From contig DASVWH010000201.1 in assembly GCA_036389715.1 (NCBI GenBank), forward strand, positions 1 to 40,919: 40,919 nt of DNA, written 5' to 3'. The translations under genes were made by a program, and so were the position numbers. The notes below the pieces were generated by a model that did not search any database, had not been told where the DNA came from, and saw only the letters and a list, made by a program, of their open reading frames with translations. Below, piece after piece: positions 7,472 through 14,972 of the stretch. Each line of letters begins with the position of its first letter. Position 1 is the first letter of the stretch. This DNA comes from DASVWH01 sp036389715 (GTDB taxonomy: Bacteria; Acidobacteriota; Blastocatellia; Pyrinomonadales; Pyrinomonadaceae).

Positions 7472-8563
7472 ATGAAACGATGCCCCGCTTGTCAACGCAC
7501 GTACACCGATAATGATCTGAGCTTTTGCCTCGAAGACGGCACTGCTCTGGTCAACGCCGGGCCGGGCTCCGAGTCGCCTTCAGGCTTCGACCCGAACGCG
7601 ACGCTCGCCTTCAACACCGCGCGTGAGACCAATCCTCCGCCGGTCGAGATTTACAATCCGGGCCCGGCGCTGCCGGAGCGCCCCGCCCCCACTCCTTCAT
7701 GGGGACAGCAGCAGCAACAGCCCTACGCGCCCGCCGCGCCGCCTGCGCGCAAGACGAGCGCGACGCCCTGGATTATCGGCGCGATTGCAGCGGTCGTCGT
7801 GCTCGGCATCGGCATCGTCGTCCTGCTCTCCATCGCGGGCAGCTCTAATGATTCCAATCAGAACAACTCGAACCGCGTCGTCAATCAGAACAACGCGAAT
7901 CGGAACTCCAATTCGAGCGTAGTTAATGCCAACAACTCGAATGCTGTGAATACGAACGGCATGGCGAACACCAGCAGCAGCACCTCGACGGAGCCCGCAT
8001 CGCTCTCGGACGATTTCTCGGTGCAGAAATGGCCGACCGGGACGGCCGCTTACGGCAGTTTCTACCAGGACGGCGAGTATCACATGAAGGCGCGGCCGAA
8101 TCTTTACGTCTACATGTTCCCGCTCAACGTCGCCGCCTACACGACGAAGGATGCGAGCGTGAAAGTGACCGCCCGCAGCGTTGACGGCAAGTCGCCGGAA
8201 TACGGCTACGGCCTCATCGTTCACGGGAAGGTGGACGCCAAGAGCAGCCTCGAAGGCTACGGCTTTCTGATCTACACGGGGACGAGCCCGATGTACGAGA
8301 TCGTGCGCTTCAACGGCGGCGAGCCGACGCCGATTGTTAAGTGGACGCAATCGTCCGTCATCCGCAGCGGTACTTACCCGAACCAGATTGAAGTCCGCAC
8401 GCAGGGCACGCAGCTCAGCCTCTACATCAACGGCCAGTCCGTCAAGAGCATCACCGACACGGCGAATTTCACGGAAGGCTACGTCGGGCTCTACACCAGC
8501 GAGACCAACGAGGTCGCTTTCGACGACATGGAGATAGAGAGGCAGGCGAGCACGACGCCCTGA
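7472..8563 (+). CDS. Membrane-anchored protein: N-terminal Cys module, TM, Asn/Ser linker, LamG/DUF1080-like sensor domain
   Basis: A 363-residue protein. It opens with the same short module as its kinase neighbour (MKRCPAC...FCLEDGTAL, C4, C7 and C19). A Pro/Gln-rich cytoplasmic stretch and one hydrophobic helix (about 90-120, WIIGAIAAVVVLGIGIVVLL) follow. Next is an Asn/Ser/Thr-rich low-complexity linker of about 50 residues, presumably periplasmic. The C-terminal beta-rich domain (about 175-355; DDFSVQKWPTG..., YVGLYTSETNEVAFDDMEI) resembles jelly-roll concanavalin-like folds (LamG, DUF1080). This suggests a carbohydrate- or ligand-binding outer domain coupled to a cytoplasmic zinc module. 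It sits between two kinases, so a role in signal input is plausible but inferred. Confidence 0.85.
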   Translation: MKRCPACQRTYTDNDLSFCLEDGTALVNAGPGSESPSGFDPNATLAFNTARETNPPPVEIYNPGPALPERPAPTPSWGQQQQQPYAPAAPPARKTSATPWIIGAIAAVVVLGIGIVVLLSIAGSSNDSNQNNSNRVVNQNNANRNSNSSVVNANNSNAVNTNGMANTSSSTSTEPASLSDDFSVQKWPTGTAAYGSFYQDGEYHMKARPNLYVYMFPLNVAAYTTKDASVKVTARSVDGKSPEYGYGLIVHGKVDAKSSLEGYGFLIYTGTSPMYEIVRFNGGEPTPIVKWTQSSVIRSGTYPNQIEVRTQGTQLSLYINGQSVKSITDTANFTEGYVGLYTSETNEVAFDDMEIERQASTTP

Positions 8564-8661
8564 AGAGGTGCGCCGTCGCGCGCACGCGCGCGCATCTGCC
8601 GGACGCTACCACCCGGCGAGTGCGACACGAGCGTTGCGGCCGAAGCTCGGTCGAGATCAAG

Positions 8662-9978
8662 ATGCAAGTAACCCTCAGAGTGCTGTCGGGTCCCCACGCG
8701 GGGCGCACATTCACTTTCGACCAGCACGATACCTTTCTCATCGGAAGGAGCGAGACGGCACAGCTCTGCCTGCCCAACGATAGATTCTTCTCGCGCAACC
8801 ACTGCCTGCTGGAGATCGCGCCGCCGCGCTGTTTCCTGCGCGATCTGGGCTCGACCAACGGGACGTTCGTCAACGGCGTGAAGGTGCAGGAAGCCTACCT
8901 GCGCAACGGCGACCAGATACAGGGCGGGCAGACGGTGCTCGCCGTCGAAGTGACCGCGGACCAGCCCGCGACCGTCTACAATCCGTATTCGGGGCGTGCG
9001 GAATTGCCGCCGACCCAGCCCGTCATCGTCCTCGTCGAATGCCTCAACTGCGGCGCGCGCGACCAGGCCGAAGCCGCCACCCCCGAAGAGCATCTGACTT
9101 TCCTCTGCGAAGATTGCCGCCAGGAATTGCGCAGGCAGCCGCAGCCCGTCCCCGGCTATGAGATGGTCAAGGTGCTCGGGCGCGGCGGGATGGGCTGCGT
9201 CATGCTCGCGCGTCACCAGCAGACGGGGCAGGCGGTCGCCATCAAAACGCTGCTGCCCGAAGTGGCCGTCAGCGATCAGGCGCTGCGCCGCTTCATGCGC
9301 GAGATAGACGTGGCCGCCGCGCTGCAACACCCGCACATCGTCCGCTTCATAGATCGCGGCACGAACAACGGCGTCGTCTATCTCGTGACGGAGTTCGTCG
9401 AAGGAGCGGACGCGGCCAAACTGGCGGACGCGCGCGGCGGTCGTCTGCCCTACCAGGAGGCCGCGCAGATCGTTTCGCAGGCGCTCGACGCCCTGGCCTT
9501 CGCGCACAACAAGGGCTACATTCACCGCGACATCAAGGACCAGAACATCCTCGTCAGCGGCGCGTGGCCGAGCTACAGCTCGAAGCTCACGGATTTCGGG
9601 CTGGCCAAGAGTTTTACGCAGACCGGCATGAGCGGCGTCACGATGGCGGGCGACGTGGCCGGGACTTTCGCCTACATGCCGCCCGAGCAGATCAGGGACT
9701 TTCGCAACGTGCGGCCCTCTTCCGACATCTACGCGATGGGCATGACGGCCTACAGCCTGCTGACCGGCGCTGTCGCCCTGGACGTTTCGCCGCGCGCCAA
9801 CGTCGCCGAGACCGTCAAGGCCATCTTTGAAAAGCCCATCATTCCCATCCGCCAGCGCATCGCGGAAGTCCCGGCCCCGGTCGCCGCCGTCATCGAGCGA
9901 GCCCTGGCCAAAGAACCTACCGGGCGCTGGCCCACGGCCGAAGCGATGCGAACCGCGCTGCTCCAATCCCTCTCCTGA
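8662..9978 (+). CDS. FHA domain - zinc ribbon - Ser/Thr protein kinase
   Basis: A 438-residue cytoplasmic protein. The N-terminal FHA phosphothreonine-binding domain (1-90) has the hallmark residues: GRSETAQL, SRNH and LGSTNGTFVNG. A CxxC pair on each side of a linker (CLNC, CEDC, about 125-155) forms a zinc ribbon. The kinase domain (about 165-438) shows LGRGGMGCVML, VAIKTL, HRDIKDQN, DFGLAK and a PPEQ activation segment. The usual KPxN of the catalytic loop is KDQN here, so the loop is altered but keeps Asp, Lys and Asn. I placed the start at the ATG directly before the FHA strand; a GTG at 8620 is possible. It lies 98 bases after the membrane sensor gene, and FHA recognition of autophosphorylated kinase is a known theme. 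Confidence 0.92.
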   Translation: MQVTLRVLSGPHAGRTFTFDQHDTFLIGRSETAQLCLPNDRFFSRNHCLLEIAPPRCFLRDLGSTNGTFVNGVKVQEAYLRNGDQIQGGQTVLAVEVTADQPATVYNPYSGRAELPPTQPVIVLVECLNCGARDQAEAATPEEHLTFLCEDCRQELRRQPQPVPGYEMVKVLGRGGMGCVMLARHQQTGQAVAIKTLLPEVAVSDQALRRFMREIDVAAALQHPHIVRFIDRGTNNGVVYLVTEFVEGADAAKLADARGGRLPYQEAAQIVSQALDALAFAHNKGYIHRDIKDQNILVSGAWPSYSSKLTDFGLAKSFTQTGMSGVTMAGDVAGTFAYMPPEQIRDFRNVRPSSDIYAMGMTAYSLLTGAVALDVSPRANVAETVKAIFEKPIIPIRQRIAEVPAPVAAVIERALAKEPTGRWPTAEAMRTALLQSLS

Positions 9979-10026
9979 CCGCCCCCTGCTCCGCAGACCT
10001 CCTGCGAGCCGCTTTTTCATGCCTGC

Positions 10027-10054
10027 TTGACATCGCGTTCAGGCAACGTATAAT
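10027..10054 (+). promoter_or_regulatory. Consensus sigma-70 promoter for tRNA-Lys
   Basis: Perfect -35 TTGACA (10027-10032), 16-bp spacer, perfect -10 TATAAT (10049-10054). It lies 15 bases before the tRNA 5' end, as expected for a strong stable-RNA promoter. Confidence 0.9.
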
Positions 10055-10069
10055 TTCCTTCCCCTTTGT

Positions 10070-10141
<72 letters not shown>

Positions 10142-10142
<1 letters not shown>

Positions 10143-10211
10143 TCTTGAGAATCCAGGCAGAGAGGCAAGTCATCGGGCTGTCCTCTCTGCCTGGATTAAT
10201 GATTTCAAGAT
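10142..10211. repeat. Large interrupted inverted repeat after tRNA-Lys
   Basis: Perfect 15-bp arms at 10151-10165 and 10182-10196 (ATCCAGGCAGAGAGG and its complement) with a 16-nt loop. They are extended outward by a second 7-bp pair, ATCTTGA (10142-10148) with TCAAGAT (10205-10211). It could terminate tRNA transcription, but no T-run follows. Confidence 0.75.
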
Positions 10212-10389
10212 AACAATCCTCTCCCGCGTCGTCCCCGGTGAGCTGCCAGGGGCCCGAGCGCGCGGGTCTCTTTTCTCTTGCGTGAGAATTGATGCGGCGT
10301 GGGCTCTGTCCGCCTGCTGTTTGCATTCCCCCCTGTGCTGGGCTACAGTCATCGAGCTTTACCGATTATGAGAAGTATGGGAGACCCAT

Positions 10390-10926
10390 TTGAAGAACAT
10401 CTTAACCGCCGCAATTCTCAGCGCGGCGCTACTCTTTGCTTCGGCCTGTTCGTCTACCGGCACTGCTAACAAGACCACGAATACAGCCGCTAACACAACG
10501 ACGACGACGACCAATAGCTCTACTCAAACGACCACCCCGGCCAACACTGCCAACACCGCGACGACTGCTAACTCAAGCAACACGACCGCGGCGAATCAAT
10601 CCTCTTCTTCATCGGCCGCCAACTCTGACGAGGGCGGGAAGCAGGACTTCCTGCTGGTCAATGCGACGGATGTCGAGATTAATAAACTCTATATCTCGCC
10701 GCACGATAAGGATGATTGGGAAGAAGACATCCTCGGGCGCGACACGCTGCCCAGCGGCGAGCAGGTCGAGATCAAGTTTCACCGCGATGAAAAACCGGCG
10801 CTGTGGGATTTGAGGGTTGAAGACAGCAAAGGCAACGCCATCGAGTGGGAGAATCTGAACCTCCTCGAAATCTCGAAGGTCACGCTCCATTATAAAAACG
10901 GGCGCGCGACTGCCGAAACCGAATAG
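10390..10926 (+). CDS. Lipoprotein with Thr/Asn-rich linker, function unknown
   Basis: A 178-residue predicted lipoprotein. Translation begins at TTG, supported by GGGAG six bases upstream; an ATG at 10377 is in another frame. The signal peptide MKNILTAAILSAALLFASAC ends in a lipobox with Cys20 as lipidation site. A Thr/Asn/Ser-rich low-complexity spacer (about 21-78) follows. The folded part (about 80-178; FLLVNATDVEINKLYISPHDKDDW...) looks like a small beta domain with the WDLRVEDSKGN pattern seen in proteins that present side chains after 'N-ATD/TG' strands. A possible promoter (TTGCAT, 17 bp, TACAGT) begins at 10321. The function is not recognised; the location is probably the periplasmic face of a membrane. 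Confidence 0.8.
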   Translation: MKNILTAAILSAALLFASACSSTGTANKTTNTAANTTTTTTNSSTQTTTPANTANTATTANSSNTTAANQSSSSSAANSDEGGKQDFLLVNATDVEINKLYISPHDKDDWEEDILGRDTLPSGEQVEIKFHRDEKPALWDLRVEDSKGNAIEWENLNLLEISKVTLHYKNGRATAETE

Positions 10927-10963
10927 GACGATTCGATTAACCTCTGCGCATCGCGGGTGGTCC

Positions 10964-10999
10964 GGGGAGCGGCAAAAGTTTTCACTCTTGCCGCTCTCC
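10964..10999 (+). terminator. Hairpin terminator after lipoprotein gene
   Basis: GAGCGGCAA (10967-10975) pairs with TTGCCGCTC (10988-10996) across a 12-nt loop and extends by three more pairs. It lies 37 bases after the lipoprotein stop. The following T-run is weak. Confidence 0.6.
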
Positions 11000-11034
11000 T
11001 TGCGTTCGGGGCCAGGCGATAAGCAGGAACCCAC

Positions 11035-11421
11035 ATGCGCAGCCTTCAGCTCATCCTGAAATATATCCTCGCCCTCTTCTTTGTCCTGGCGGGCCTCAAT
11101 CATTTCCGGGCCCCCGATTTTTATCTCAGGATGATGCCGCCCTACCTGCCCTGGCATCTCTTACTCGTGTACCTGAGCGGGGTCTTCGAGATGGCGCTGG
11201 GCTTGATGCTGTTGTTCCCGAAGTATCAGCGGATGGCGGCCTGGGGCCTGATTGCGCTCCTGGTCGCAGTCTTTCCGGCAAACATTCAGATGGCGGTCAA
11301 TCCGGGGCTTTACCCGGAGTTCGGCAGGGGGGCTCTATGGGCCAGGCTGCCGTTGCAGGCGGTCCTCATCGCCTGGGCTTACTGGTACGCGCGCCCTGCC
11401 AGCCGGAAGAATTCCCACTAG
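11035..11421 (+). CDS. DoxX-family small membrane protein
   Basis: A 128-residue integral membrane protein with four predicted helices (about 6-25, 40-62, 68-88, 98-118). It begins with the DoxX-like pattern LKYILALFFVLAGLNHF, followed by MPPYLPWHLLLVYLSGVFEMALGLMLLFP. The SGVFE motif in helix 2 and the short Pro-rich loop before it are typical of DoxX/DoxD-like proteins (YphA-type). These are associated with quinone- or thiol-related redox membrane functions, often without a defined biochemistry. It stands alone after the lipoprotein terminator. Confidence 0.85.
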   Translation: MRSLQLILKYILALFFVLAGLNHFRAPDFYLRMMPPYLPWHLLLVYLSGVFEMALGLMLLFPKYQRMAAWGLIALLVAVFPANIQMAVNPGLYPEFGRGALWARLPLQAVLIAWAYWYARPASRKNSH

Positions 11422-11542
11422 GCGGAGGGGCCGCGTAACGATGGAATGCTCGTCTGTCTTTGACATCTGGACCAGAAGGCGATAACTTTTCTCTACTCAC
11501 ACTAAAAATTTGTTCACCGGAAAGAGAGTTGATACATAGTCT

Positions 11543-12043
11543 ATGGCGAAGAGTGGTCATAAGGGTATCAGTCGCATTGATTGTCCTGAGAGAAAAACAG
11601 TCGGCTGGTATGTGAGGGTCAGATTAACGAACGTCACGAAGTCCAAGTTCATTAGCGACAGCATTCACGGCGGTAAGGAAGCGGGCCTGCTCAAGGCCAT
11701 AGAGTGCCGTAACCAGCTGGAGCAGGAGCTGGGGAAGCCCCGGACGGACTGCATCATTGTCGGCAATAACCCGCGTAATAAGAGCGGCATCGCAGGCGTC
11801 CGGCGGGCCGTCAAGAAATACCGCGGCAAGGATGGGACGATTCATTTGAATGAAGTCTACGAAGTGTCCTGGCACGCCGGCAGAGAGAAGCGGGGGCAAA
11901 CCTCCGTCTCGATCAAGAAGTACGGCGAGAACGGCGCATTTCGCAGGGCCTGTGCCATCCGCAGGCAAAAAGAGCTGAAGATGTACGGCGACGTGGTGAC
12001 GAGCAAGTGGGCGGATGCCTTGAGCAAGGTCTGCGCGCCCTAG
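11543..12043 (+). CDS. Standalone protein with two AP2-like DNA-binding repeats
   Basis: A 166-residue basic protein made of two related units. Residues about 7-62 (GISRIDCPERKTVGWYVRVRL...) and about 82-146 (SGIAGVRRAV...VYEVSWHAG...TSVSIKKYG...RRACAIRRQKE) both have the AP2/ERF layout: three beta strands with aromatic W/Y and basic residues, then an alpha helix carrying the A-x-x-x-R pattern. In bacteria and phages AP2 domains usually accompany HNH homing nucleases; no HNH or other nuclease motif is visible here. The upstream region is AT-rich and the first third of the gene has lower GC than its neighbours, which fits horizontal origin. AP2 identity is from pattern, not a search. Confidence 0.75.
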   Translation: MAKSGHKGISRIDCPERKTVGWYVRVRLTNVTKSKFISDSIHGGKEAGLLKAIECRNQLEQELGKPRTDCIIVGNNPRNKSGIAGVRRAVKKYRGKDGTIHLNEVYEVSWHAGREKRGQTSVSIKKYGENGAFRRACAIRRQKELKMYGDVVTSKWADALSKVCAP

Positions 12044-12060
12044 CAAGCTATTCGAGTTGA

Positions 12061-12110
12061 GCGGCGACGGGCAGCCCGGCGAAGATGAAAGCCGGGCTGC
12101 CCGTGGCCGC
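12061..12110. terminator. Very strong GC-rich hairpin after AP2 gene
   Basis: ACGGGCAGCCCGGC (12067-12080) pairs perfectly with GCCGGGCTGCCCGT (12091-12104) over a 10-nt loop. After one mismatch a further GCGGC/GCCGC pair extends the stem. There is no T-run, so it may be a Rho-assisted or bidirectional terminator or another structured element. Confidence 0.55.
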
Positions 12111-12179
12111 CGCTCGCTGCGACGCTGCTGTCAGAGCGCGGGAAGCCGATGTCACTTGGCGAGTAGATTCGTTATCGAG

Positions 12180-12310
12180 TAAAGCCGCAGCTATCTTCCG
12201 AGAAGATAGCCTGCCAGGATGATGGCCAACATCAGGACGAGTACGGCCCCGCCGCCGAGCGCGATAATCCGCTTGTTCACAACCCAGAACCCCTTTGTCT
12301 AAAGCCGCAG
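12180..12310. repeat. 11-bp direct repeat TAAAGCCGCAG flanking a small ORF
   Basis: Identical 11-mers at 12180-12190 and 12300-12310, exactly 120 bp apart, bracketing the small membrane ORF. Confidence 0.6.
12191..12280 (-). CDS. 29-residue single-helix membrane peptide
   Basis: A GTG-started frame encodes (M)NKRIIALGGG, a hydrophobic stretch AVLVLMLAIILAGYLL, then GR and stop. The N-terminal Lys/Arg followed by one hydrophobic helix is a classic small membrane protein layout. AAAGGGG lies about 10 bases before the GTG on the minus strand. It is downstream of and in the same direction as the PAS-domain gene (46 bases from its stop), so the two may be co-transcribed. The stop codon lies in an 8-bp hairpin (CTATCTTC/GAAGATAG, 12191-12209). 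Confidence 0.5.
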   Translation of the reverse strand: MNKRIIALGGGAVLVLMLAIILAGYLLGR

Positions 12311-12326
12311 ACTGCGCGCGCCCCGG

Positions 12327-12692
12327 CTACGCAGCCATCTTGTCCGCCTCCGGCCTGATATGAATCAAGACGGACTCCGCGCTTCCCAGCTCAGATTGCT
12401 CGCGGATGCGGGCCAGGAGCACTCTCACCGAGAGATAACGATTCTCGAACCCGAAAGTGAAGTGGAAGCTCTCCGCGGGCGCATGGCTGCGCTTGAAGCT
12501 CCTGATGCGTTCCCGAAACTCGCCAGCCTCCGCAATCGGTGTAATGGCCGTGAAGAAGTTCTGCCCGATCAACTCGGTAGTCTGGAGACCGGGAATCTCC
12601 CTCTGCTCCGGCTTGAAGTAGAGAACCGTTCCCTCCCCGTCGAGTTCCAGCAGGCCGAATGGAAGCGCGTTGAATGATGGCTCATGACTCAT
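12327..12692 (-). CDS. PAS-domain protein of the photoactive-yellow-protein type, chromophore residues missing
   Basis: A 121-residue cytoplasmic protein that is almost a single PAS fold. From F12-G to G57-E-F it aligns without gaps to Halorhodospira PYP as I recall it (FGxxxLDGxGxxL, IxG, xIGxNFF, xxP, EF). The residues that build the PYP photocycle are all replaced: Tyr42 to F26, Glu46 to Q30, Thr50 to P34, Arg52 to L36, and the p-coumarate-binding Cys69 to I53. It is therefore unlikely to bind p-coumarate through a thioester; another ligand or pure protein-protein signalling is possible. I chose the ATG at 12692 because AAGGGA precedes it. No output domain is fused. The gene diverges from the YkgJ-like gene. 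Confidence 0.8.
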   Translation of the reverse strand: MSHEPSFNALPFGLLELDGEGTVLYFKPEQREIPGLQTTELIGQNFFTAITPIAEAGEFRERIRSFKRSHAPAESFHFTFGFENRYLSVRVLLARIREQSELGSAESVLIHIRPEADKMAA

Positions 12693-12880
12693 AAATCTTC
12701 CCTTGGTCAGACGGATGTTGTTAGAGTAGTCTCGACGGGCGTGATGACCCGACAAGATGAGGAGAAGGGACGAGCTGGCGCGGGCTGTTGCCGCCCCAGC
12801 GCAAAAAACATACTCTGATAAGCAACCTCGTTCATACTGCTAAACTAACAAAAAGATTATTACTTCCCCGCCCAATGGTC

Positions 12881-12896
12881 TGTACGCCAACGTACA
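12881..12896. promoter_or_regulatory. Palindrome TGTACG-N4-CGTACA in divergent region
   Basis: Perfect 6-bp arms around CCAA, 50 bases before the YkgJ-like gene and about 190 bases from the PAS gene start. Size and symmetry suit a dimeric repressor or activator site; the cognate regulator is unknown. Confidence 0.4.
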
Positions 12897-12945
12897 ACTT
12901 TGGCAGGGCCCGAGGTTGACCGGCGAAAGAAGGAGAAAACCGTTA

Positions 12946-13335
12946 ATGCCCCTTGCCAAGTACGACTGCCTGGACTGTGTCGGCATGTGCTGTTCGGTCT
13001 ACGACCATATTCCCGTCCACGGGCGCGACCTGCGCAGGCTCGCCCGTCACCTGCAATCGAGCGTCGAAGTCGTCGCCAGGAAATTCACGAAACTCTCCGG
13101 CGGCGAGCGGATTCTGAGAAGAAAAGACGACCCGCTGCTGGGGCGCACCTGCATCTTCTTTGACCTGGAGAATCGCGGCTGCGGCATCTACCTGGGCAGG
13201 CCGGAAGTCTGCAAGCGCTGGCCCACGCACGGCGACGGCAGGTGTGTCTATTACGACGTCTTGACCTTCGAGCGCAGGCAGCAGGACGACTCGACCGTCA
13301 TTCCCCTGGTCCAGATTAAGTCCATGAAAAGATAG
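12946..13335 (+). CDS. YkgJ/UPF0153-family cysteine-cluster protein
   Basis: A 129-residue soluble protein with the family's eight-cysteine arrangement: C8xxC11, C15C16, C69, C79, C89 and C100. These are thought to bind zinc or iron (CxxCxxCC-type family). Characteristic segments are CVGMCCSVY near the start, GRTCIFFD, CGIYLGRPEVCKRWP and DGRCVYYD. The start is well supported by GAAGGAGA nine or so bases upstream; a longer in-frame start at 12916 lacks such a site. The precise function of the family is unclear. It may be controlled through the palindrome at 12881. Confidence 0.88.
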   Translation: MPLAKYDCLDCVGMCCSVYDHIPVHGRDLRRLARHLQSSVEVVARKFTKLSGGERILRRKDDPLLGRTCIFFDLENRGCGIYLGRPEVCKRWPTHGDGRCVYYDVLTFERRQQDDSTVIPLVQIKSMKR

Positions 13336-13474
13336 GTCTCAAAGGCCCCTCCGTGCCCCCGCGTCCGGCGCTTGCGTTGCGCTCCGCTCGGCACTCATCC
13401 GGGGCGGCGGGCAACATTTGACGGCTCTCCCGCTACTAAAAGAAGACTTAATCAAGGAAGGGTAAATATCTAAA

Positions 13475-14254
13475 ATGCACTCTTTATTCCTCTCCCTGCT
13501 CTTTCGGGGAGCGCTCAGCCTGACGACGACAGCTGCGCCCGGCGCAGGGCAGCAGGCCGGGATTCTGAACCGCACCGTCAACGTCGACAAGACCGAATAC
13601 ACCTACCAGGTCTACGTCCCGGCCAGGCTTCAGGGTCAGCAGAACTTACCCGTGATTCTCTTCCTGCACGGCATCGGCCAGCGCGGCGAGGGCGGATTCA
13701 TACAGGGAAGAGTGGCCGCACTGGCCGGGCAATACCTGGAGCGGATACCCGCCATCGTCGTCCTCCCGCAGTGCAGTAAGGGCACTTACTGGCACGACCC
13801 CGAAATGACGCGGATGACGATGGAGGCGCTGGAGAAGACTGTCGAGGAGTTCGGCGCTGACCGCTCGCGGCTCTACCTGATAGGGGTCTCAATGGGCGGC
13901 TACGGGGCCTGGCACATGGCCGCGGAGAGCCCGCACAAGTTCGCGGCCGTCGTCCCCATCTGCGGCGGCAGCCCGCTCATCACCGGCGACCGCTTTACGC
14001 CGCTCGCGCGCCGCATCGGGCAAACGCCGGTCTGGGCTTTCCACGGGGCCGACGACCGGATAGTGCCGGTCACGGAATCACGCCAGATGGTCGAAGCGCT
14101 GAAGGCGGCCAACGGTAATGTGCGCTACAGCGAGTATCCGGGCGTCGGACATAATGTCTGGCTCAAAGTGATCGGGGAGCGCGAGCTGATGCCCTGGCTC
14201 CTGAAAGCGAGGGCGAAGACCGAAGGCGCAAAGGTGAAAGCGAGCCAGCGGTAA
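13475..14254 (+). CDS. Secreted alpha/beta-hydrolase (esterase/peptidase-like, LpqC/PHB depolymerase type)
   Basis: A 259-residue hydrolase with an N-terminal hydrophobic signal (about 1-25, before AAPGAGQQ). The alpha/beta fold is clear: oxyanion region ILFLHGIGQRGEGG (61-74), nucleophile elbow G137VSMGG with Ser139, acid Asp194 in HGADDRIVP, and His226 in YPGVGHNVW. The order Ser-Asp-His is canonical. Prolyl-oligopeptidase-like, feruloyl-esterase and phospholipase/carboxylesterase relatives share this layout, so the substrate (probably an ester or short polymer outside the cytoplasm) cannot be named. AAGGAAGGG lies just upstream of the ATG. Confidence 0.9.
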   Translation: MHSLFLSLLFRGALSLTTTAAPGAGQQAGILNRTVNVDKTEYTYQVYVPARLQGQQNLPVILFLHGIGQRGEGGFIQGRVAALAGQYLERIPAIVVLPQCSKGTYWHDPEMTRMTMEALEKTVEEFGADRSRLYLIGVSMGGYGAWHMAAESPHKFAAVVPICGGSPLITGDRFTPLARRIGQTPVWAFHGADDRIVPVTESRQMVEALKAANGNVRYSEYPGVGHNVWLKVIGERELMPWLLKARAKTEGAKVKASQR

Positions 14255-14294
14255 ACGGTGCGCAAGCGGGAATGGTTGAAGCGACGCGGTTGAG

Positions 14295-14364
14295 AGCCGG
14301 GCTGTGCTGTTAGAGGGCCGGGCTGCAATTCTCCCTTTTTACTTTCCCGGCGCTGTTCCCGGCT
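14295..14364 (+). terminator. Nested double stem after esterase gene
   Basis: Outer AGCCGGG (14295-14301) pairs with CCCGGCT (14358-14364) and inner GCCGGG (14317-14322) with CCCGGC (14346-14351). The inner loop contains CTTTTT. Located 40 bases after the esterase stop, so a termination role is plausible. Confidence 0.45.
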
Positions 14365-14943
14365 GCGCGTAAACGCACAAAAGGCTGCTAGTCTTTCTGA
14401 GCGACTCCCCCAAATCACTCGTAAAGATTAACAGCCTTCTCTGTGTTGCCCTTTGACAGTGCCGTGATGATCGCCCCGTTCCCCCGAAAGGGCTCTCATC
14501 GCGTCGGTTAAAGTGAGCCTCGGCCTCCCCCAAAGCCTCCGCTCAATCTCTGTCTCCGAGCCTGACTCGCTTGAGTTATCAAACCCATCTCTTACCCGCG
14601 GTCTGATATAGCAACGGATGTGCCAGAAGCTCATGCCATCCTTTGACCTAATCCTCGGGCCCGTGCGAGTCCCGTAAAAACGGGCTCTCTCTTTCGGGAG
14701 GGCCGGTTGAAGAGGCTGCTGCTGAAGACCGCGCGAGCCCTTTTCTGAACTGCTTTTATACTCCGGCGGTGTACGCCTGACCTAAATCGAGTCGCACCCT
14801 GCCCCGCGAGGTCTGGAGCCCGGGCAAAGCGAACGGACAAAATCCGGCAACAAACCGGCCTCGCCGGACGTAACAGGCAGGTAACGAACTCTGGCCGAAC
14901 CGTCCCGGCAAGGGGCACGCCGCACCGGCCGTGCTCGCAACCA

Positions 14944-14972
14944 TTGACTGGCTCAAGAATTTAGACTAGAAA
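14944..14972 (+). promoter_or_regulatory. Possible sigma-70 promoter for the M16 peptidase
   Basis: TTGACT (14944-14949), 17-bp spacer, TAGAAA (14967-14972). This would give a leader of about 105 nt before the ATG. Confidence 0.4.

Noticed and set aside
8491..10020. A 509-codon minus-strand frame opposite the FHA kinase
   Set aside because: Composition is that of a reverse-complement shadow and it even runs past the kinase gene; FHA and kinase motifs are on the plus strand.
11510..11538. TTGTTC-17-TACATA as promoter of the AP2-like gene
   Set aside because: The -10 would be only four bases before the ATG, placing the transcription start inside the coding sequence.
14631..14918. A 95-codon minus-strand frame in the 830-bp gap
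   Set aside because: Basic, repetitive Arg/Ala product, no ribosome-binding site and no recognisable domain.
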